From: Pleomorphomonas oryzae DSM 16300
GTDB taxonomy: Bacteria > Pseudomonadota > Alphaproteobacteria > Rhizobiales > Pleomorphomonadaceae
DNA length: 54,219 bases
Assembly (NCBI RefSeq): GCF_000422965.1
Contig: NZ_AUHB01000021.1
Span: forward strand, 1 to 54,219
Reading direction: 5' to 3'
The position numbers were made by a program, and so were the translations under genes. Under the pieces are notes generated by a model, which was not told the DNA's origin, did not search any database, and worked only from the letters and a program-made list of their open reading frames with translations. Shown piece after piece: positions 7,864 to 18,264 of this stretch (its first letter is position 1; each line of letters opens with the position of its first letter).

Positions 7864-8808
7864 TCACTTGCCGAGAAACGGCTCGACCTCGGCACCCGGC
7901 GCGAACACGCCGAGCCGCTTGATCTCCCAGTCGAGGCGGATGCCTTGGGTCTCCAGCACCCGCGCCCGCACCGTCTCGCCCAGGAGCTCGACGTCATGCG
8001 CCGTCGCTTCGCCAGTGTTGATCAGGAAGTTGCAGTGCATTTCGCTGACCTGAGCGTCGCCGATCTTGAGGCCACGGCAGCCGGCCGCGTCGATCAGCTT
8101 CCAGGCCGAATGGCCCGTTGGGTTCTTGAAGGTGGAGCCGCCGGTGCGCGCCTTGATCGGCTGCGCCGCCTCGCGGTGCTCGGTAACCGCCTTCATCGCC
8201 GCGGCAATGCTCTCCTTGTCGGCCGGGACGCCTTCCAGCACCGCCGACGTGAAAATGAAACCGGCCGGCGGCGCCGAATGGCGGTAGGAATAGCCGAGCT
8301 CGCCCACCGGCAGCGTCACCGCTTCGCCCGCACGGGTGACGCCATGCACCTCGACCACCCGCTCGGCGGTCTCCGAACCATGGGCACCAGCGTTCATGGT
8401 CAGCGCCCCACCGAGGCCGCCGGGAATGCCGTGGTAGAAGGCGAAGCCCGAAAGGCCGAGCTCCAGCGCCTTGGCGGCCAGAAACTTGTCGGGAATGGCG
8501 GCGCCCGCCCGAATACGGGTCGGCGACAGCACTTCGGTACCGCCGAAGCCACGCACCGACAGGCGGATCACCACGCCGCCGACACCGCCGTCGCGGATCA
8601 ACAGGTTGGAGCCGAGCCCGATGACGGTGATCGGCACATCCAGCGGCACCAGTTTCAGGAAGGCCTGGAGGTCGGCCTCGTCGGCCGGCTGGAACAGGAT
8701 TTCCGCCGAGCCGCCGACCCTGAACCACACGAGGTCCTTCAGCGACCGGTTCTCTTCGATCGGGCCGCGAATATGCGAGGTATCGCCGAGGCGGTCGCGA
8801 AGAGCCAT
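7864..8808 (-). CDS. murB: UDP-N-acetylenolpyruvoylglucosamine reductase MurB
   Basis: FAD-dependent reductase that converts UDP-GlcNAc-enolpyruvate to UDP-MurNAc in the cytoplasm. The 314-residue product has the FAD-binding segment [15 protein letters not shown] and [20 protein letters not shown]. The catalytic-Ser segment [20 protein letters not shown] and [18 protein letters not shown] also match MurB, apparently the type lacking the extra C-terminal loop. The start ATG at 8808 shares a base with the murC stop (TGATG). A possible longer start would lie inside murC and adds only low-complexity residues. Confidence 0.95.
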   Translation of the reverse strand: MALRDRLGDTSHIRGPIEENRSLKDLVWFRVGGSAEILFQPADEADLQAFLKLVPLDVPITVIGLGSNLLIRDGGVGGVVIRLSVRGFGGTEVLSPTRIRAGAAIPDKFLAAKALELGLSGFAFYHGIPGGLGGALTMNAGAHGSETAERVVEVHGVTRAGEAVTLPVGELGYSYRHSAPPAGFIFTSAVLEGVPADKESIAAAMKAVTEHREAAQPIKARTGGSTFKNPTGHSAWKLIDAAGCRGLKIGDAQVSEMHCNFLINTGEATAHDVELLGETVRARVLETQGIRLDWEIKRLGVFAPGAEVEPFLGK

Positions 8809-10220
8809 CACGCCTCCTCCGCCAGCGCCTTGAGCTGCCCCGGCAGCGCATAAGCCCACTGGGTGATGTTGCCGGCGCCGAGACAGACAACCATATCGCC
8901 CGGCCGGGCGATCGAGGCAATGGCGCCGGCGAGGCTGGCAGGGCTCGCAAGGGCGCGGGCGTCGCGATGGCCGGCCGCCTTGATGCCGGAGACGAGGTGT
9001 TCCTTGTCAGCGCCCTCGATCGGCTGCTCGCCAGCCGGATAGACGTCGGCGATCAGCACCGTATCGGCGTCGTTGAACGCCTTGCAGAAATCGGGGAACA
9101 GCGAGTGCAGGCGGCTGTAGCGATGCGGCTGCATCACCGCCACGACCTTGCCGGCCGCGCCCTCGCGCGCTGCCCTGAGCACGGCCATGATCTCCACCGG
9201 ATGATGGCCGTAGTCGTCGTAGATGGTGACGCCGTTGAAGTCGCCGGTGCGGGTGAAGCGGCGCTTGACGCCGCCGAAGCCGCCGAGCCCCTTGCGGATC
9301 GCCTCGGCCGGAATGCCTAACCGGTGGGCGACGGCCACCGCCGCCGTGGCGTTGGAGACGTTGTGCCGGCCGGGCATCGGCAGCTCCAGCGCCGGAATGA
9401 TCGTCTCCTCGCCGCTGACACGGTCGCGGATCTCCACCGAGAAGCGCGAATGGCCGCCCTCGATGCGCAGATCGGTGAAGCGGGCGTCGGCCTGTGGGTT
9501 CTGCCCGTAGGTGATGATGCGCCGGTCCTCGATCTTGGACACCAGCGCCTGCACTTCCGGATGGTCGAGGCACATCACCGCGAAGCCGTAGAAGGGCACG
9601 TTCTCGATGAACTGGCGGAAGGCGGCGCGGGCAGCGTCGAAGGTGCCGTAATGATCGAGATGCTCAGGGTCGATGTTGGTGACGATGGCGATATCGGCCG
9701 GCAATTTCACGAAGGTGCCGTCGCTCTCGTCGGCCTCCACCACCATCCAGTCGCCGGCGCCCATGCGAGCGTTGGTGCCATAGGCGTTGATGATGCCGCC
9801 GTTGATCACCGTCGGATCGAAACCGCCGGCATCGAGCAGGGCCGCCACCAGCGAGGTGGTGGTCGTCTTGCCATGGGTGCCACCGATGGCGATCGCCTGC
9901 TTGAAGCGCATCAGCTCGGCCAGCATCTCGGCACGGCGGACGATCGGCAGGTGCCGCTCGCGGGCCGCCACCAGTTCCGGATTGTCGCGCTTGATGGCAG
10001 AGGAGACCACCAGCACCTCGGCGGCGCCGAGGTTCTCCGCCTTGTGGCCGATCATCACCGGAATGCCGGAGGCCCTGAGGCGTTCGACGTTGCCGCTCTC
10101 GGCTTGATCGGACCCTTGCACGCGGTAGCCGAGATCCTGCAAGACTTCGGCGATGCCGCTCATGCCGATGCCGCCGATGCCGACGAAATGAACCGGCCCG
10201 ATGTCGCGGGGCATTTTCAT
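8808..10220 (-). CDS. murC: UDP-N-acetylmuramate--L-alanine ligase MurC
   Basis: Adds L-Ala to UDP-MurNAc, the first Mur ligase step. The 470-residue product has the N-terminal nucleotide-sugar loop [18 protein letters not shown] and the ATP P-loop [13 protein letters not shown]. The segments [28 protein letters not shown] and [12 protein letters not shown] are characteristic of MurC. The start overlaps the murG stop as ATGA and the stop overlaps murB, so translation of murG-murC-murB is likely coupled. Length matches the family. Confidence 0.96.
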   Translation of the reverse strand: MKMPRDIGPVHFVGIGGIGMSGIAEVLQDLGYRVQGSDQAESGNVERLRASGIPVMIGHKAENLGAAEVLVVSSAIKRDNPELVAARERHLPIVRRAEMLAELMRFKQAIAIGGTHGKTTTTSLVAALLDAGGFDPTVINGGIINAYGTNARMGAGDWMVVEADESDGTFVKLPADIAIVTNIDPEHLDHYGTFDAARAAFRQFIENVPFYGFAVMCLDHPEVQALVSKIEDRRIITYGQNPQADARFTDLRIEGGHSRFSVEIRDRVSGEETIIPALELPMPGRHNVSNATAAVAVAHRLGIPAEAIRKGLGGFGGVKRRFTRTGDFNGVTIYDDYGHHPVEIMAVLRAAREGAAGKVVAVMQPHRYSRLHSLFPDFCKAFNDADTVLIADVYPAGEQPIEGADKEHLVSGIKAAGHRDARALASPASLAGAIASIARPGDMVVCLGAGNITQWAYALPGQLKALAEEA

Positions 10221-11344
10221 GGACGTAGTTCCCTAGAAGCAAAATCGGCGGGCTTGCCGCCGGAGGCGATGAATTCAACGAGATCGGCGAGGCGCTCCAC
10301 CGCATCAGGGCGGCCTTCACCCTTGGCAGCAGTGGCCATGGCGGTGAGACGCTCGGGCGCCCGCACCAGACCGGCAATGAGGTCGGCCAGCTTTTCCGGC
10401 GTCAATGACGCCTGCTCGGCCATGATGGCGCCGCCGGCCTTCTCAAGACCGATGGCATTGGTCTTCTGGTCGTTGTCGAGCGCGTGCGGCAGCGGCACCA
10501 GGATCGACGGCCGGCCGATGACCGTGAGTTCGGCCACCGACGACGCGCCGGACCGGCAGACGACGAGGTGGGCGTTGGCGATGCGGGCCGGTAGGTCGGT
10601 GAAGAAGGGAGCGATCTCATGATCGATGCCGAGCCGGGCGTAAATGGCGCCGACCCGATCGAGATCCTCGGGCCGCACCTGCTGCACGAGGCGCAGCCGG
10701 GCCGCCACGTCGGCCGGCAGCTTTTCCAGCGCCGGCGGCATGATCTCGCCGAACACCCGGGCGCCCTGGCTGCCACCGAACACCAGAAGATCGATCTTGC
10801 CGTCCTCGGTCGGCTGACGATAGGGCGCCACGGCGGCCAGCACCTTCGGCCGCACCGGGTTGCCGGTGACCACGGCGCGCGACGCGCCGGCGCCCATCAG
10901 GCCGGTATCCTTGAAGGTGGTGGCGATGGCGGTGACGCGCGAGGCCAGAAAGCGGTTGGCCCGCCCCATCACCGCGTTGGATTCATGGACGATGCTCGGG
11001 CGCTTGGTCAGCCAGGCGGCGATCAGCGGCGGCATCGTCGGATAGCCGCCGAAGCCGATGGTCACCTTGGGATCAAGCCGACGCACCAGCGACAGCGACT
11101 GCAGTTCGCCCTGGGCGAGGTTCAACGCCGATTTCATCATGCCGACTGGCGAGCGATCGCCGAAGGTCGCCGAGGCGATGATGTGGATCTCCTTGGCCGG
11201 GAATTCCGAACCGTAGTTGTTGGCGCGGTGATCGGTGGCGAGATGAATATCGAAACCGCGCGGGGCGAGCGCGTAGGCAAGCGACTCGGCGGGGAAGAGA
11301 TGGCCGCCGGTTCCGCCGGCGGCAATCAGGATGGTACGCGTCAT
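10217..11344 (-). CDS. murG: UDP-N-acetylglucosamine transferase MurG
   Basis: Peripheral membrane GT28 glycosyltransferase that adds GlcNAc to lipid I, making lipid II. The 375-residue product begins [20 protein letters not shown], with the first G-loop. It has [43 protein letters not shown] and [20 protein letters not shown], all MurG motifs. The frame is open for another roughly 200 codons upstream, but those lie inside ftsW and are not MurG-like. ATG 11344 is therefore the start, 5 bases after the ftsW stop. Confidence 0.96.
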   Translation of the reverse strand: MTRTILIAAGGTGGHLFPAESLAYALAPRGFDIHLATDHRANNYGSEFPAKEIHIIASATFGDRSPVGMMKSALNLAQGELQSLSLVRRLDPKVTIGFGGYPTMPPLIAAWLTKRPSIVHESNAVMGRANRFLASRVTAIATTFKDTGLMGAGASRAVVTGNPVRPKVLAAVAPYRQPTEDGKIDLLVFGGSQGARVFGEIMPPALEKLPADVAARLRLVQQVRPEDLDRVGAIYARLGIDHEIAPFFTDLPARIANAHLVVCRSGASSVAELTVIGRPSILVPLPHALDNDQKTNAIGLEKAGGAIMAEQASLTPEKLADLIAGLVRAPERLTAMATAAKGEGRPDAVERLADLVEFIASGGKPADFASRELRP

Positions 11345-11349
11345 TGGGG

Positions 11350-12507
11350 TCAGCCTCGGCTGGGCAGCGGCGAAAATTCGATAGGCGCCACGAACCGGGT
11401 CTGGTCGGGCCGCTTGCGGGTCAGTGCCAGCAGCATGCCCATGGAAAGCGCCACCGCCACCAGCGACGAGCCGCCGTAGGAGATGAAGGGCAGCGTCATG
11501 CCCTTGGCCGGCATCAGGTGCAGGTTCACCGCCATATTGATGCAGGACTGCAGGCCGAACTGCATGATCAGGCCGGTCGCCGCCAGGCGGACGTAGCCGT
11601 CGTTTTCCTTGAGCGCGTGGCTCATGCCACGCAGCACCACGAAGGCGAACACCAGCACCAGGCACATGCAGAGCACCAGGCCGAACTCCTCGCCCAGCAC
11701 GGCGAACACGAAGTCGGTATGGCTGTCGGGCAGGATGCGCTTGAACGTGCCTTCGCCCGGCCCCTGACCCCACCAGCCGCCGTTGACGAAGGCTTCCTGT
11801 GCCGTCTGCACCTGGAAGGTATCGCCCACTTCGGGGTTCATGAAGCGCTCGATGCGTGAGCGCACGTGCGGCACCAGCGTGTAGGCGCTGAGGATGCCGC
11901 CGGCGCCGGCGCCGGCGAACACCACGATCCACATCCAGCTCATGCCGGAAATGAAGAACAGGCCCGCCCAGGTGAGGCAGATCAGCATGGTCTGGCCGAA
12001 GTCGGGCTGGGCGACGAACAGCGCCGCCACGATGCCGAGTAACAGCATGGAAAAGCTGCGACCGGGCAGCTCGGGCCGCTTCTGGCCTTCGGCCAGTAGG
12101 AATCCGACCAGCACGGCAAACATCGGCTTCATGAATTCCGACGGCTGCACCGACACGCCCAGGATGGTGATCCAGCGACGCGAGCCCTTCACTTCCGGTC
12201 CGATCAGCAGCGTCAGGATCAACAGGCCGACGCAGACGATGAAGCCCACCAGAGCCGCCCGGCGGATCTGCTTGGGGCTCAGGAAGGAAACGCCGATCAG
12301 CGTGATGACGCCGGGGATGGCGAACATCGCCTGGCGCTTGACGAAATAATAGCTGTCGGCGATGCCGATGCGCTCGGCGACGGCGGGGCTGGCGGCCAGC
12401 GACAGCACGATGCCGCCGAAGATCAGCGCCAGGAAGGCGATGAGCAAAAGCTTATCGACGGTGAACCACCAGTCGGCAACCGGGTTTCGTTCGGCACGCG
12501 AGACCAT
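11350..12507 (-). CDS. ftsW: Lipid II polymerase / division protein FtsW
   Basis: SEDS-family membrane protein that polymerises septal glycan together with FtsI. The 385-residue product has about ten hydrophobic helices. It carries the family segments GPEVKGSRRWITILGVSVQP, FMKPMFAVLVGFLLAEGQ, AQPDFGQTMLICLTW and PFISYGGSSLVAVALSMGML near the C-terminus. The start shares a base with the murD stop (TGATG), and murG follows at once. This is the standard position for FtsW between murD and murG. Confidence 0.95.
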   Translation of the reverse strand: MVSRAERNPVADWWFTVDKLLLIAFLALIFGGIVLSLAASPAVAERIGIADSYYFVKRQAMFAIPGVITLIGVSFLSPKQIRRAALVGFIVCVGLLILTLLIGPEVKGSRRWITILGVSVQPSEFMKPMFAVLVGFLLAEGQKRPELPGRSFSMLLLGIVAALFVAQPDFGQTMLICLTWAGLFFISGMSWMWIVVFAGAGAGGILSAYTLVPHVRSRIERFMNPEVGDTFQVQTAQEAFVNGGWWGQGPGEGTFKRILPDSHTDFVFAVLGEEFGLVLCMCLVLVFAFVVLRGMSHALKENDGYVRLAATGLIMQFGLQSCINMAVNLHLMPAKGMTLPFISYGGSSLVAVALSMGMLLALTRKRPDQTRFVAPIEFSPLPSRG

Positions 12508-13916
12508 CAGGTCTTCTCCTGGAACGGCTTGACGCGGGGATCGGTAAGCACGAGTTCGCGGAAATGATCACCGCGCACCTCGAAGTTCTTGAACTGGTCG
12601 TAGGAAGCGCAGGCCGGCGACAGCAGCACCACCGCCTCGCCGCCATTCTGTTCGGTGGCCGCCAGCGCGTCGGACAGCGCTTCGGACACAGCGCGGTCGA
12701 GCGTCTCGACGATCGCATGCGGCGCCGCATCGCCGATGGTGGCGGCAAACTCCTCGGCGGCAACGCCGATCAGATAGGCCTTGGCGATCTTCGGGAAGAA
12801 GCTGCTGAGCGGCGCGATGCCACCGCTCTTCGGCTTGCCGCCGGCAATCCAGTAGATGTTGTCGTAGCTGGCCAGCGCCTTGGCAGCCGCGTCGGCGTTG
12901 GTCGCCTTGCTGTCGTTGACCAGGATCACCGAGCCGGAGCGGCCGATCGGCTCCATGCGGTGGGCAAGGCCGGGGAAGGTTTCGATGCCCTTGCGAACTT
13001 CGTCGAGGCCGAGGCCGAGTCGGCGCGTCGCCGCCACCGCCGCCGCGACGTTCTGGGCATTGTGGACGCCCTTCAGGATCGGATGGCCGTGCAGATCGTA
13101 GACCACCGTCTGCGACAGCCCCCTCGGCTCGATGATACGGCCCGACACCGCCCAGACGCCCTGCGCCACCGAGCCGCGCGTCGAGATGCGCAACGTCTCC
13201 AAGCCCTTGGATTCCCGGCGTGTCGCCATGGCGGCGCTGAGCGCGTCGTCGGTACCGACCACGGCCACCTTGGCGCCCTGCACCAGCTTCTCCTTCACCG
13301 CCGCATAGCCCTCGATCGAACCGTGGCGGTCGATATGGTCCTCGGTGAGGTTGAGCTGGATGCCGACGGTGGGATCGATGCCGGGCGACAGATCGATCTG
13401 GAAGGACGAGCACTCGATGACATAGAAGCGGTCGGGCGCCAGATCCTGAAGGCCGAGCACCGCCGGACCGAAGTTGCCGCCGATCTCCACGTCCTTACCG
13501 GCCGACTTCAGAATGTGATGGATCAGCGCCGTGGTCGTCGATTTGCCGTTGGTGCCGGTGATGGCGACGAAGGGTGCCGTCGGCATGCGGAATTTCCGCT
13601 CGCGGGCGAACAGGCAGATGTCGCCGATGATCTCGACGCCGGCCTCGCGGGCGATCTTCACCGACCAGTGCGGCTCGGGATGGGTGAGCGGCACGCCGGG
13701 CGCCAGCACCAGCGCTGTATAGGCGCCGAACTCGGTGCCTCGCCAGTCGGTGATCGGAATCTCGCGCGCCTCGGCGGCGGCGCGGGCATCCTCGTTGTCG
13801 TCCCAGGCGATGACCTCCGCCCCGCCGGCCACCAGCGCTTCCGCGGTGATCAGGCCGGAACCGCCGAGGCCGAACACCGCGACGCGTTTGCCTTTCATCG
13901 AGGTGATAGGGATCAT
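12507..13916 (-). CDS. murD: UDP-N-acetylmuramoylalanine--D-glutamate ligase MurD
   Basis: Adds D-Glu to UDP-MurNAc-L-Ala. The 469-residue product has the N-terminal VAVFGLGGSGLITAEAL and the ATP loop VAITGTNGKSTTTALI. Further matches are IGGNFGPAVLGL, YVIECSSFQIDL, LNLTEDHIDRHGSIEGYAAVK, and VNDSKATNADAAAKAL in the C-terminal domain. The start at 13916 is 13 bases after the mraY stop. The stop overlaps ftsW. Motifs and length match MurD fully. Confidence 0.96.
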   Translation of the reverse strand: MIPITSMKGKRVAVFGLGGSGLITAEALVAGGAEVIAWDDNEDARAAAEAREIPITDWRGTEFGAYTALVLAPGVPLTHPEPHWSVKIAREAGVEIIGDICLFARERKFRMPTAPFVAITGTNGKSTTTALIHHILKSAGKDVEIGGNFGPAVLGLQDLAPDRFYVIECSSFQIDLSPGIDPTVGIQLNLTEDHIDRHGSIEGYAAVKEKLVQGAKVAVVGTDDALSAAMATRRESKGLETLRISTRGSVAQGVWAVSGRIIEPRGLSQTVVYDLHGHPILKGVHNAQNVAAAVAATRRLGLGLDEVRKGIETFPGLAHRMEPIGRSGSVILVNDSKATNADAAAKALASYDNIYWIAGGKPKSGGIAPLSSFFPKIAKAYLIGVAAEEFAATIGDAAPHAIVETLDRAVSEALSDALAATEQNGGEAVVLLSPACASYDQFKNFEVRGDHFRELVLTDPRVKPFQEKT

Positions 13917-13929
13917 CGCCAGGTCTCCG

Positions 13930-15033
13930 TCAGCGCAGCTTGAGGGATGACAGACCGATCAGCGCCAACACGACGGCGATGATCCAGAAGCGGATCACCA
14001 CCTGCGATTCGGTCCAGCCGAGCTGTTCGAAATGATGATGGATGGGCGCCATCTTGAAGACGCGCTTGCCCGTGAGCTTGTAGGAACCGACCTGAATGAT
14101 CACCGACACGGCTTCGAGCACGAACAGGCCGCCGATGATGGCCAGCACGATCTCGTGCTTGACCGCCACCGCCACCGTACCGATCAGGCCGCCGAGCGCC
14201 AGCGAACCGGTGTCGCCCATGAAGATGGCGGCCGGCGGCGCGTTGAACCACAGGAAGCCGATGCCGGCGCCGATCACCGCGCCGCAGATGACGGCGAGTT
14301 CGCCCGTGCCGACCACGTAGTGAATCTGCAGGTAGTTCGAGAAGACCGAGTTGCCGGCGAGGTAGGCGATCAGCGCGAAGCTGGCCGCCGCGATCATCAC
14401 CGGCACGATGGCGAGACCGTCGAGGCCGTCGGTGAGGTTCACCGCGTTGCCGGCCGACACGATCACGAAGGCGCCGAATGGCACATAGAAGTACCAGAGG
14501 TTGATCATCAGCGTCTTGACGAAGGGAAAGGTCAACGACGTCGCGAGATGCTCTTCCGTTGGCACGGAGCTGGCCTGACCGGCCGACATGATGACCAGGC
14601 AGGCCAGCATGGCGATCACCGCTTCCAGCACCAGCCGGGCGCGGCCGGAGAGGCCCTTGTGCGACTGCTTGGTCACCTTGAGATAGTCGTCGTAGAAGCC
14701 GATGGTGCCGAAGGCGACGGTGACCAGCAGCACGGTCCAGACATAGGGGCTCTTGAGATCGGCCCAGAGCAGCGTTGCCACCAGGATGCCCGAGAGGATC
14801 ATCAGGCCGCCCATGGTCGGCGTGCCCTTCTTGGCGAGGTGGCTCTGCGGCCCATCGACGCGGATCGGCTGACCCTTGCCCTGGCGAATGCGCAGTGAGG
14901 AAATGATGGCCGGCCCGAACAGGAAGACGAACAGCAGTGCCGTGATCACCGCGCCGCCGGTGCGGAAGGTGATGTAGCGAAACACATTCAGAACCGACAA
15001 CTGCCCCGCCAAATCGGCCAAATAGACCAGCAT
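13930..15033 (-). CDS. mraY: Phospho-N-acetylmuramoyl-pentapeptide transferase MraY
   Basis: Integral membrane enzyme that links the UDP-MurNAc-pentapeptide to undecaprenyl phosphate, forming lipid I. The 367-residue product starts [12 protein letters not shown] followed by [11 protein letters not shown]. It carries [15 protein letters not shown], the catalytic-site [35 protein letters not shown] and [14 protein letters not shown] chose ATG 15033 because homologues begin close to [11 protein letters not shown]; upstream in-frame ATGs add 41 residues without similarity. Unlike the tight overlaps elsewhere, 239 bases separate it from murEF. Confidence 0.94.
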   Translation of the reverse strand: MLVYLADLAGQLSVLNVFRYITFRTGGAVITALLFVFLFGPAIISSLRIRQGKGQPIRVDGPQSHLAKKGTPTMGGLMILSGILVATLLWADLKSPYVWTVLLVTVAFGTIGFYDDYLKVTKQSHKGLSGRARLVLEAVIAMLACLVIMSAGQASSVPTEEHLATSLTFPFVKTLMINLWYFYVPFGAFVIVSAGNAVNLTDGLDGLAIVPVMIAAASFALIAYLAGNSVFSNYLQIHYVVGTGELAVICGAVIGAGIGFLWFNAPPAAIFMGDTGSLALGGLIGTVAVAVKHEIVLAIIGGLFVLEAVSVIIQVGSYKLTGKRVFKMAPIHHHFEQLGWTESQVVIRFWIIAVVLALIGLSSLKLR

Positions 15034-15272
15034 TTTCCCAAGCTCTCCATGATGCGAAACCCGACCGCCCGGCCGGAATTCGCAAGTCCGCATTTCGAAG
15101 AATTCGCCCCTGCGCCGCGAACTTTCGAAAAATCCCCCTCCGGCATTGCCAAGCAATCGGCCGGAGATTCATTTTTGCGTCGCCGTCGGGGCCTGTTCGC
15201 CCTCTTGGCCGGCAACGCGGCCCCGTATTAGTCTCTCTGCCCCGCGTTGCCTACCCGCGATGGCACGACAAC

Positions 15273-18146
15273 TCAGCCATTGCCTTCGCTGCCAAAGCGC
15301 GCGATCAGCGCCTCCACTAGCGGCCCCATGGCGCTGCCGAGCGAACCCTTGACCATCAGCACATCGCCGGCCCTGACATCGTCGAGCAGCGTCTCGGTCA
15401 GCGCCTTCGACGTCTCGGCATAGGCGCCCCGCATGCCGCGCGGCAGCTCCTGCCAGAGGTTGTGCATCAGCGGACCGGCGCAGAACACCGTGTCCACCTT
15501 GGCCGCCTGCAGCGGCTCGATCAGGCCGGCATGCAGCTTCGGCGAATCCGGCCCGAGCTCCAGCATGTCGCCGAGCACGGCGACGCGGCGGCCCTGCCCT
15601 TCCACCGTTGCCGACCCGAGCAGCGCAATCGCCGCCCGCATCGAGGTGGGGTTGGCGTTGTAGCTCTCGTCGATCAGCCGCGCCGTACCGCCGAACACTG
15701 GCAGCACGTGCCGCTTGCCGCGCCCCTTGGGCTGCTGATGGCCTTGCAGCGACAGCATCGCCCGCACCAAATCGCCGCCGACGATCTTCACGGCAGCCAG
15801 CACGGCGAGCGAGTTCTGAGCGATGTGACGGCCGGGCGCCCCGAGCTTGTAGGTGACGCTCTCGCCGAGAATGTCGGCGGTGACCGTGGTGCAATCCTCA
15901 TGCAGCGAGCATTTGATGAGCCGCGCCTCGGCATCGGCGTGCTCGCCAAAGAACACGACCTTGGCGCCGTGCGCCCGGGCACGCTCGGCCAGCAGAACGG
16001 AGAATTCGCCGTCACGGTTGAGGATGGCGGTGCCGCCCGGTTCCAGCCCGTTGAAGATCTCGGCCTTGGCCTCGGCGATCGCCTTGACCGACGGGAAATG
16101 TTCGAGATGCACCGGCGCCACCGTGGTGATGATGGCCACATGCGGCCGCACCATTTTGACCAGCGGCGTGATCTCGCCGGGGTGGTTCATGCCGATCTCG
16201 AACACGCCATAGCGGGTGGCCGACGGCATGCGGGCGAGCGTCAGCGGCACGCCCCAGTGATTGTTGAACGAGGCGGCCGAGGCGTGCACCGGACCCGACG
16301 ACGACAGAGCCTCGCGCAGCGCCTCCTTGGTCGACGTCTTGCCGACCGAACCCGTGATGGCGATCACCTTGGCGGCGGTACGCTCGCGTGCCCGGACGCC
16401 GAGGCGGCCGAGGCTGGCGAGCACGTCGTCCACCACCACCAGCGGGCCGAATTCGGCCGGCAAGGCGCCGCGCTTGGCTTCCGACACCACGGCCACCGCC
16501 GCGCCCTTCTGAAGCGCCGTCTCCACGAAGTCGTGGCCGTCGAAGCGGTCGCCGGCGATGGCGAAGAAGGCGCCGCCGCGCTCGACCGTGCGGCTATCGA
16601 TGGAAATGCTGTCGACCGGCGGCACCGTGCCTTCGGAGCGGCCATGAAGCGCCTTGATGAAATCATCGGCCGGCCACAGCGAGCGGTCGGCCGGCGTGAC
16701 GCCCGGCGTCGCCAGCACCGCCTCGTGGTCGGAATAATGCACCGTCTCGCGGCCGATGATCTGGCCGGTTTCGTGGCCCTTGCCGGCGATCAGGAACACG
16801 TCGTCCGGGCCGAGCATGGCAATGCCCTGATGCACCGCCGTCGCCCGATCGCCGATCTCGATGCCGCCGGGGCAGCCGGCCAGCACTTCCTTGCGGATGG
16901 TGGCGGCGTCCTCGGTACGCGGGTTGTCGTCGGTGACGATGGCAACATCGGCAAGGCGGGCGCAAACCTCGCCCATCTGCGGCCGCTTGCCCTTGTCGCG
17001 GTCGCCACCGGCGCCAAAGGCAACCACGAGGCGACCGGCGGTGAAGGGACGCAGCGTTTGCAGCGCCACTTCCAGGGCGGCCGGCGTATGGGCAAAGTCA
17101 ACGAACACCGGCGCGTCCGACGGCGCGTAGCCGACCAGCTCCAGCCGCCCCTTGGCGCCCTTGATGCCATCGAGCGCGTCGAGCGCATCGGCGAGCGACA
17201 CCGACCCATCGGCGGCGGCGAGCGCCGCGGCAACCAGCGCATTCGACACCTGGAAGGCGCCGACCAGCGGAATGCGAACCGGGCGCGGCCCGTCGCCGAT
17301 ATCGACGGTGGCAATCTGCGCCCAGCCGTCGCGCGTGACGTCGAGAACGCGGATGCGGCTGCCGGCGACACCCACGGTCTGAAGATCGAGGGCGGAGATG
17401 CGGGCGGCCGAGGCGAAGGCCTCGCCGTAGACGTCGTCGAGATTGACGATGGCAGGTGAACCGGGATGCAGGATGGTGTCGAACAGCCGCATCTTGGCGG
17501 CCATATAGCCTTCCATCGTGCCGTGATAGTCGAGATGATCGCGCGACAGGTTGGTGAAGGCGCCCGCTGCCACCTCGACGCCGTCGAGCCGGCGCTGGAT
17601 GAGGCCATGCGAGGAGGCTTCCATCGCCACATGATCGATGCCGTCGGCGGCGAGATCGTGCAGCGTCCGGTGCAGCGTCGCCGCGTCCGGCGTCGTCATG
17701 TTGCCATAGGCATTGCCGGCTTTGGTGGTCACGCCCACCGTGCCGATCGATGCCGCCTCATAACCGGCGGCCAGCCAGATCTGGCGAACGAAAGCGGCGA
17801 CCGAGGTCTTGCCGTTGGTACCGGTCACCGCCACCACGGTTTTCGGCTGCGGGCCGTAGAAGCGGGCGAGCATGCGGGCAAAGCGCCGGGCGGGGTCGAT
17901 GTCGCGCAGCACCGGCACGCTGAGGCTGTCGGGCAAATCGTCCTGAGCGTCGGCCAGCACCACCGCCGCGCCCTTCTCGATCGCCTGGGGGATGAAATCG
18001 GTGCCCTTGGCGCGGGTGCCGGGCAAGGCGACGAACAGCGAACCGGGAACCACTTCACGGCTGTCGGCGGTGACGCCGGTGATCGATATCCGGCGCAGGG
18101 CCGGATCGAGCGTGAGGATGTCGGGCGCAAGTTCGGCGAGCTTCAT
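15273..18146 (-). CDS. murEF: MurE-MurF fusion: bifunctional Mur ligase
   Basis: One uninterrupted frame of 957 residues holds two complete Mur ligases. Residues 1 to about 480 are MurE: ISITGVTADSREVVPGSLF, the P-loop VAVTGTNGKTSVAAF near 109-115, FTNLSRDHLDYHG, and VTDDNPRTEDA, whose DNPR box indicates meso-diaminopimelate as the added amino acid. From about 487 on is MurF: WPADDFIKALHGR, ISIDSRTVERGGAFFAI, the P-loop AITGSVGKTSTKEAL, FNNHWGVPLTLARM and DESYNANPTSMRAAI. It thus adds DAP and then D-Ala-D-Ala. No stop or start signal separates the halves. ATG 18146 is chosen over one 4 codons earlier, as both are weakly supported. In most relatives murE and murF are adjacent separate genes. 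Confidence 0.93.
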   Translation of the reverse strand: MKLAELAPDILTLDPALRRISITGVTADSREVVPGSLFVALPGTRAKGTDFIPQAIEKGAAVVLADAQDDLPDSLSVPVLRDIDPARRFARMLARFYGPQPKTVVAVTGTNGKTSVAAFVRQIWLAAGYEAASIGTVGVTTKAGNAYGNMTTPDAATLHRTLHDLAADGIDHVAMEASSHGLIQRRLDGVEVAAGAFTNLSRDHLDYHGTMEGYMAAKMRLFDTILHPGSPAIVNLDDVYGEAFASAARISALDLQTVGVAGSRIRVLDVTRDGWAQIATVDIGDGPRPVRIPLVGAFQVSNALVAAALAAADGSVSLADALDALDGIKGAKGRLELVGYAPSDAPVFVDFAHTPAALEVALQTLRPFTAGRLVVAFGAGGDRDKGKRPQMGEVCARLADVAIVTDDNPRTEDAATIRKEVLAGCPGGIEIGDRATAVHQGIAMLGPDDVFLIAGKGHETGQIIGRETVHYSDHEAVLATPGVTPADRSLWPADDFIKALHGRSEGTVPPVDSISIDSRTVERGGAFFAIAGDRFDGHDFVETALQKGAAVAVVSEAKRGALPAEFGPLVVVDDVLASLGRLGVRARERTAAKVIAITGSVGKTSTKEALREALSSSGPVHASAASFNNHWGVPLTLARMPSATRYGVFEIGMNHPGEITPLVKMVRPHVAIITTVAPVHLEHFPSVKAIAEAKAEIFNGLEPGGTAILNRDGEFSVLLAERARAHGAKVVFFGEHADAEARLIKCSLHEDCTTVTADILGESVTYKLGAPGRHIAQNSLAVLAAVKIVGGDLVRAMLSLQGHQQPKGRGKRHVLPVFGGTARLIDESYNANPTSMRAAIALLGSATVEGQGRRVAVLGDMLELGPDSPKLHAGLIEPLQAAKVDTVFCAGPLMHNLWQELPRGMRGAYAETSKALTETLLDDVRAGDVLMVKGSLGSAMGPLVEALIARFGSEGNG

Positions 18147-18264
18147 CTGTCGGTCCATTAATTAATCGCGGGACGCGCACACTGTCCTCGATTTGCGATC
18201 GAAATGAGGACAACTCACTCTTTCCACACCGCCCTCAGCCTCCCTCGCGCGAGGGACGGCGTCG

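Noticed and set aside
7165-8853. 562-codon frame opposite ddl and murB
   Set aside because: Spans two real genes and their spacer on the other strand and has no domain match.
15462-17459. 665-codon open frame on the plus strand
   Set aside because: It lies wholly inside murEF on the other strand. Its translation is rich in His, Arg, Gly and Asp and has no domain. Such shadow frames are common in high-GC DNA.
18241-18256. TCCCTCGCGCGAGGGA palindrome after ftsI as a terminator
   Set aside because: It has no loop and no T-tract, and it lies inside a cluster that should be read through. Kept only as a note in the ftsI entry.
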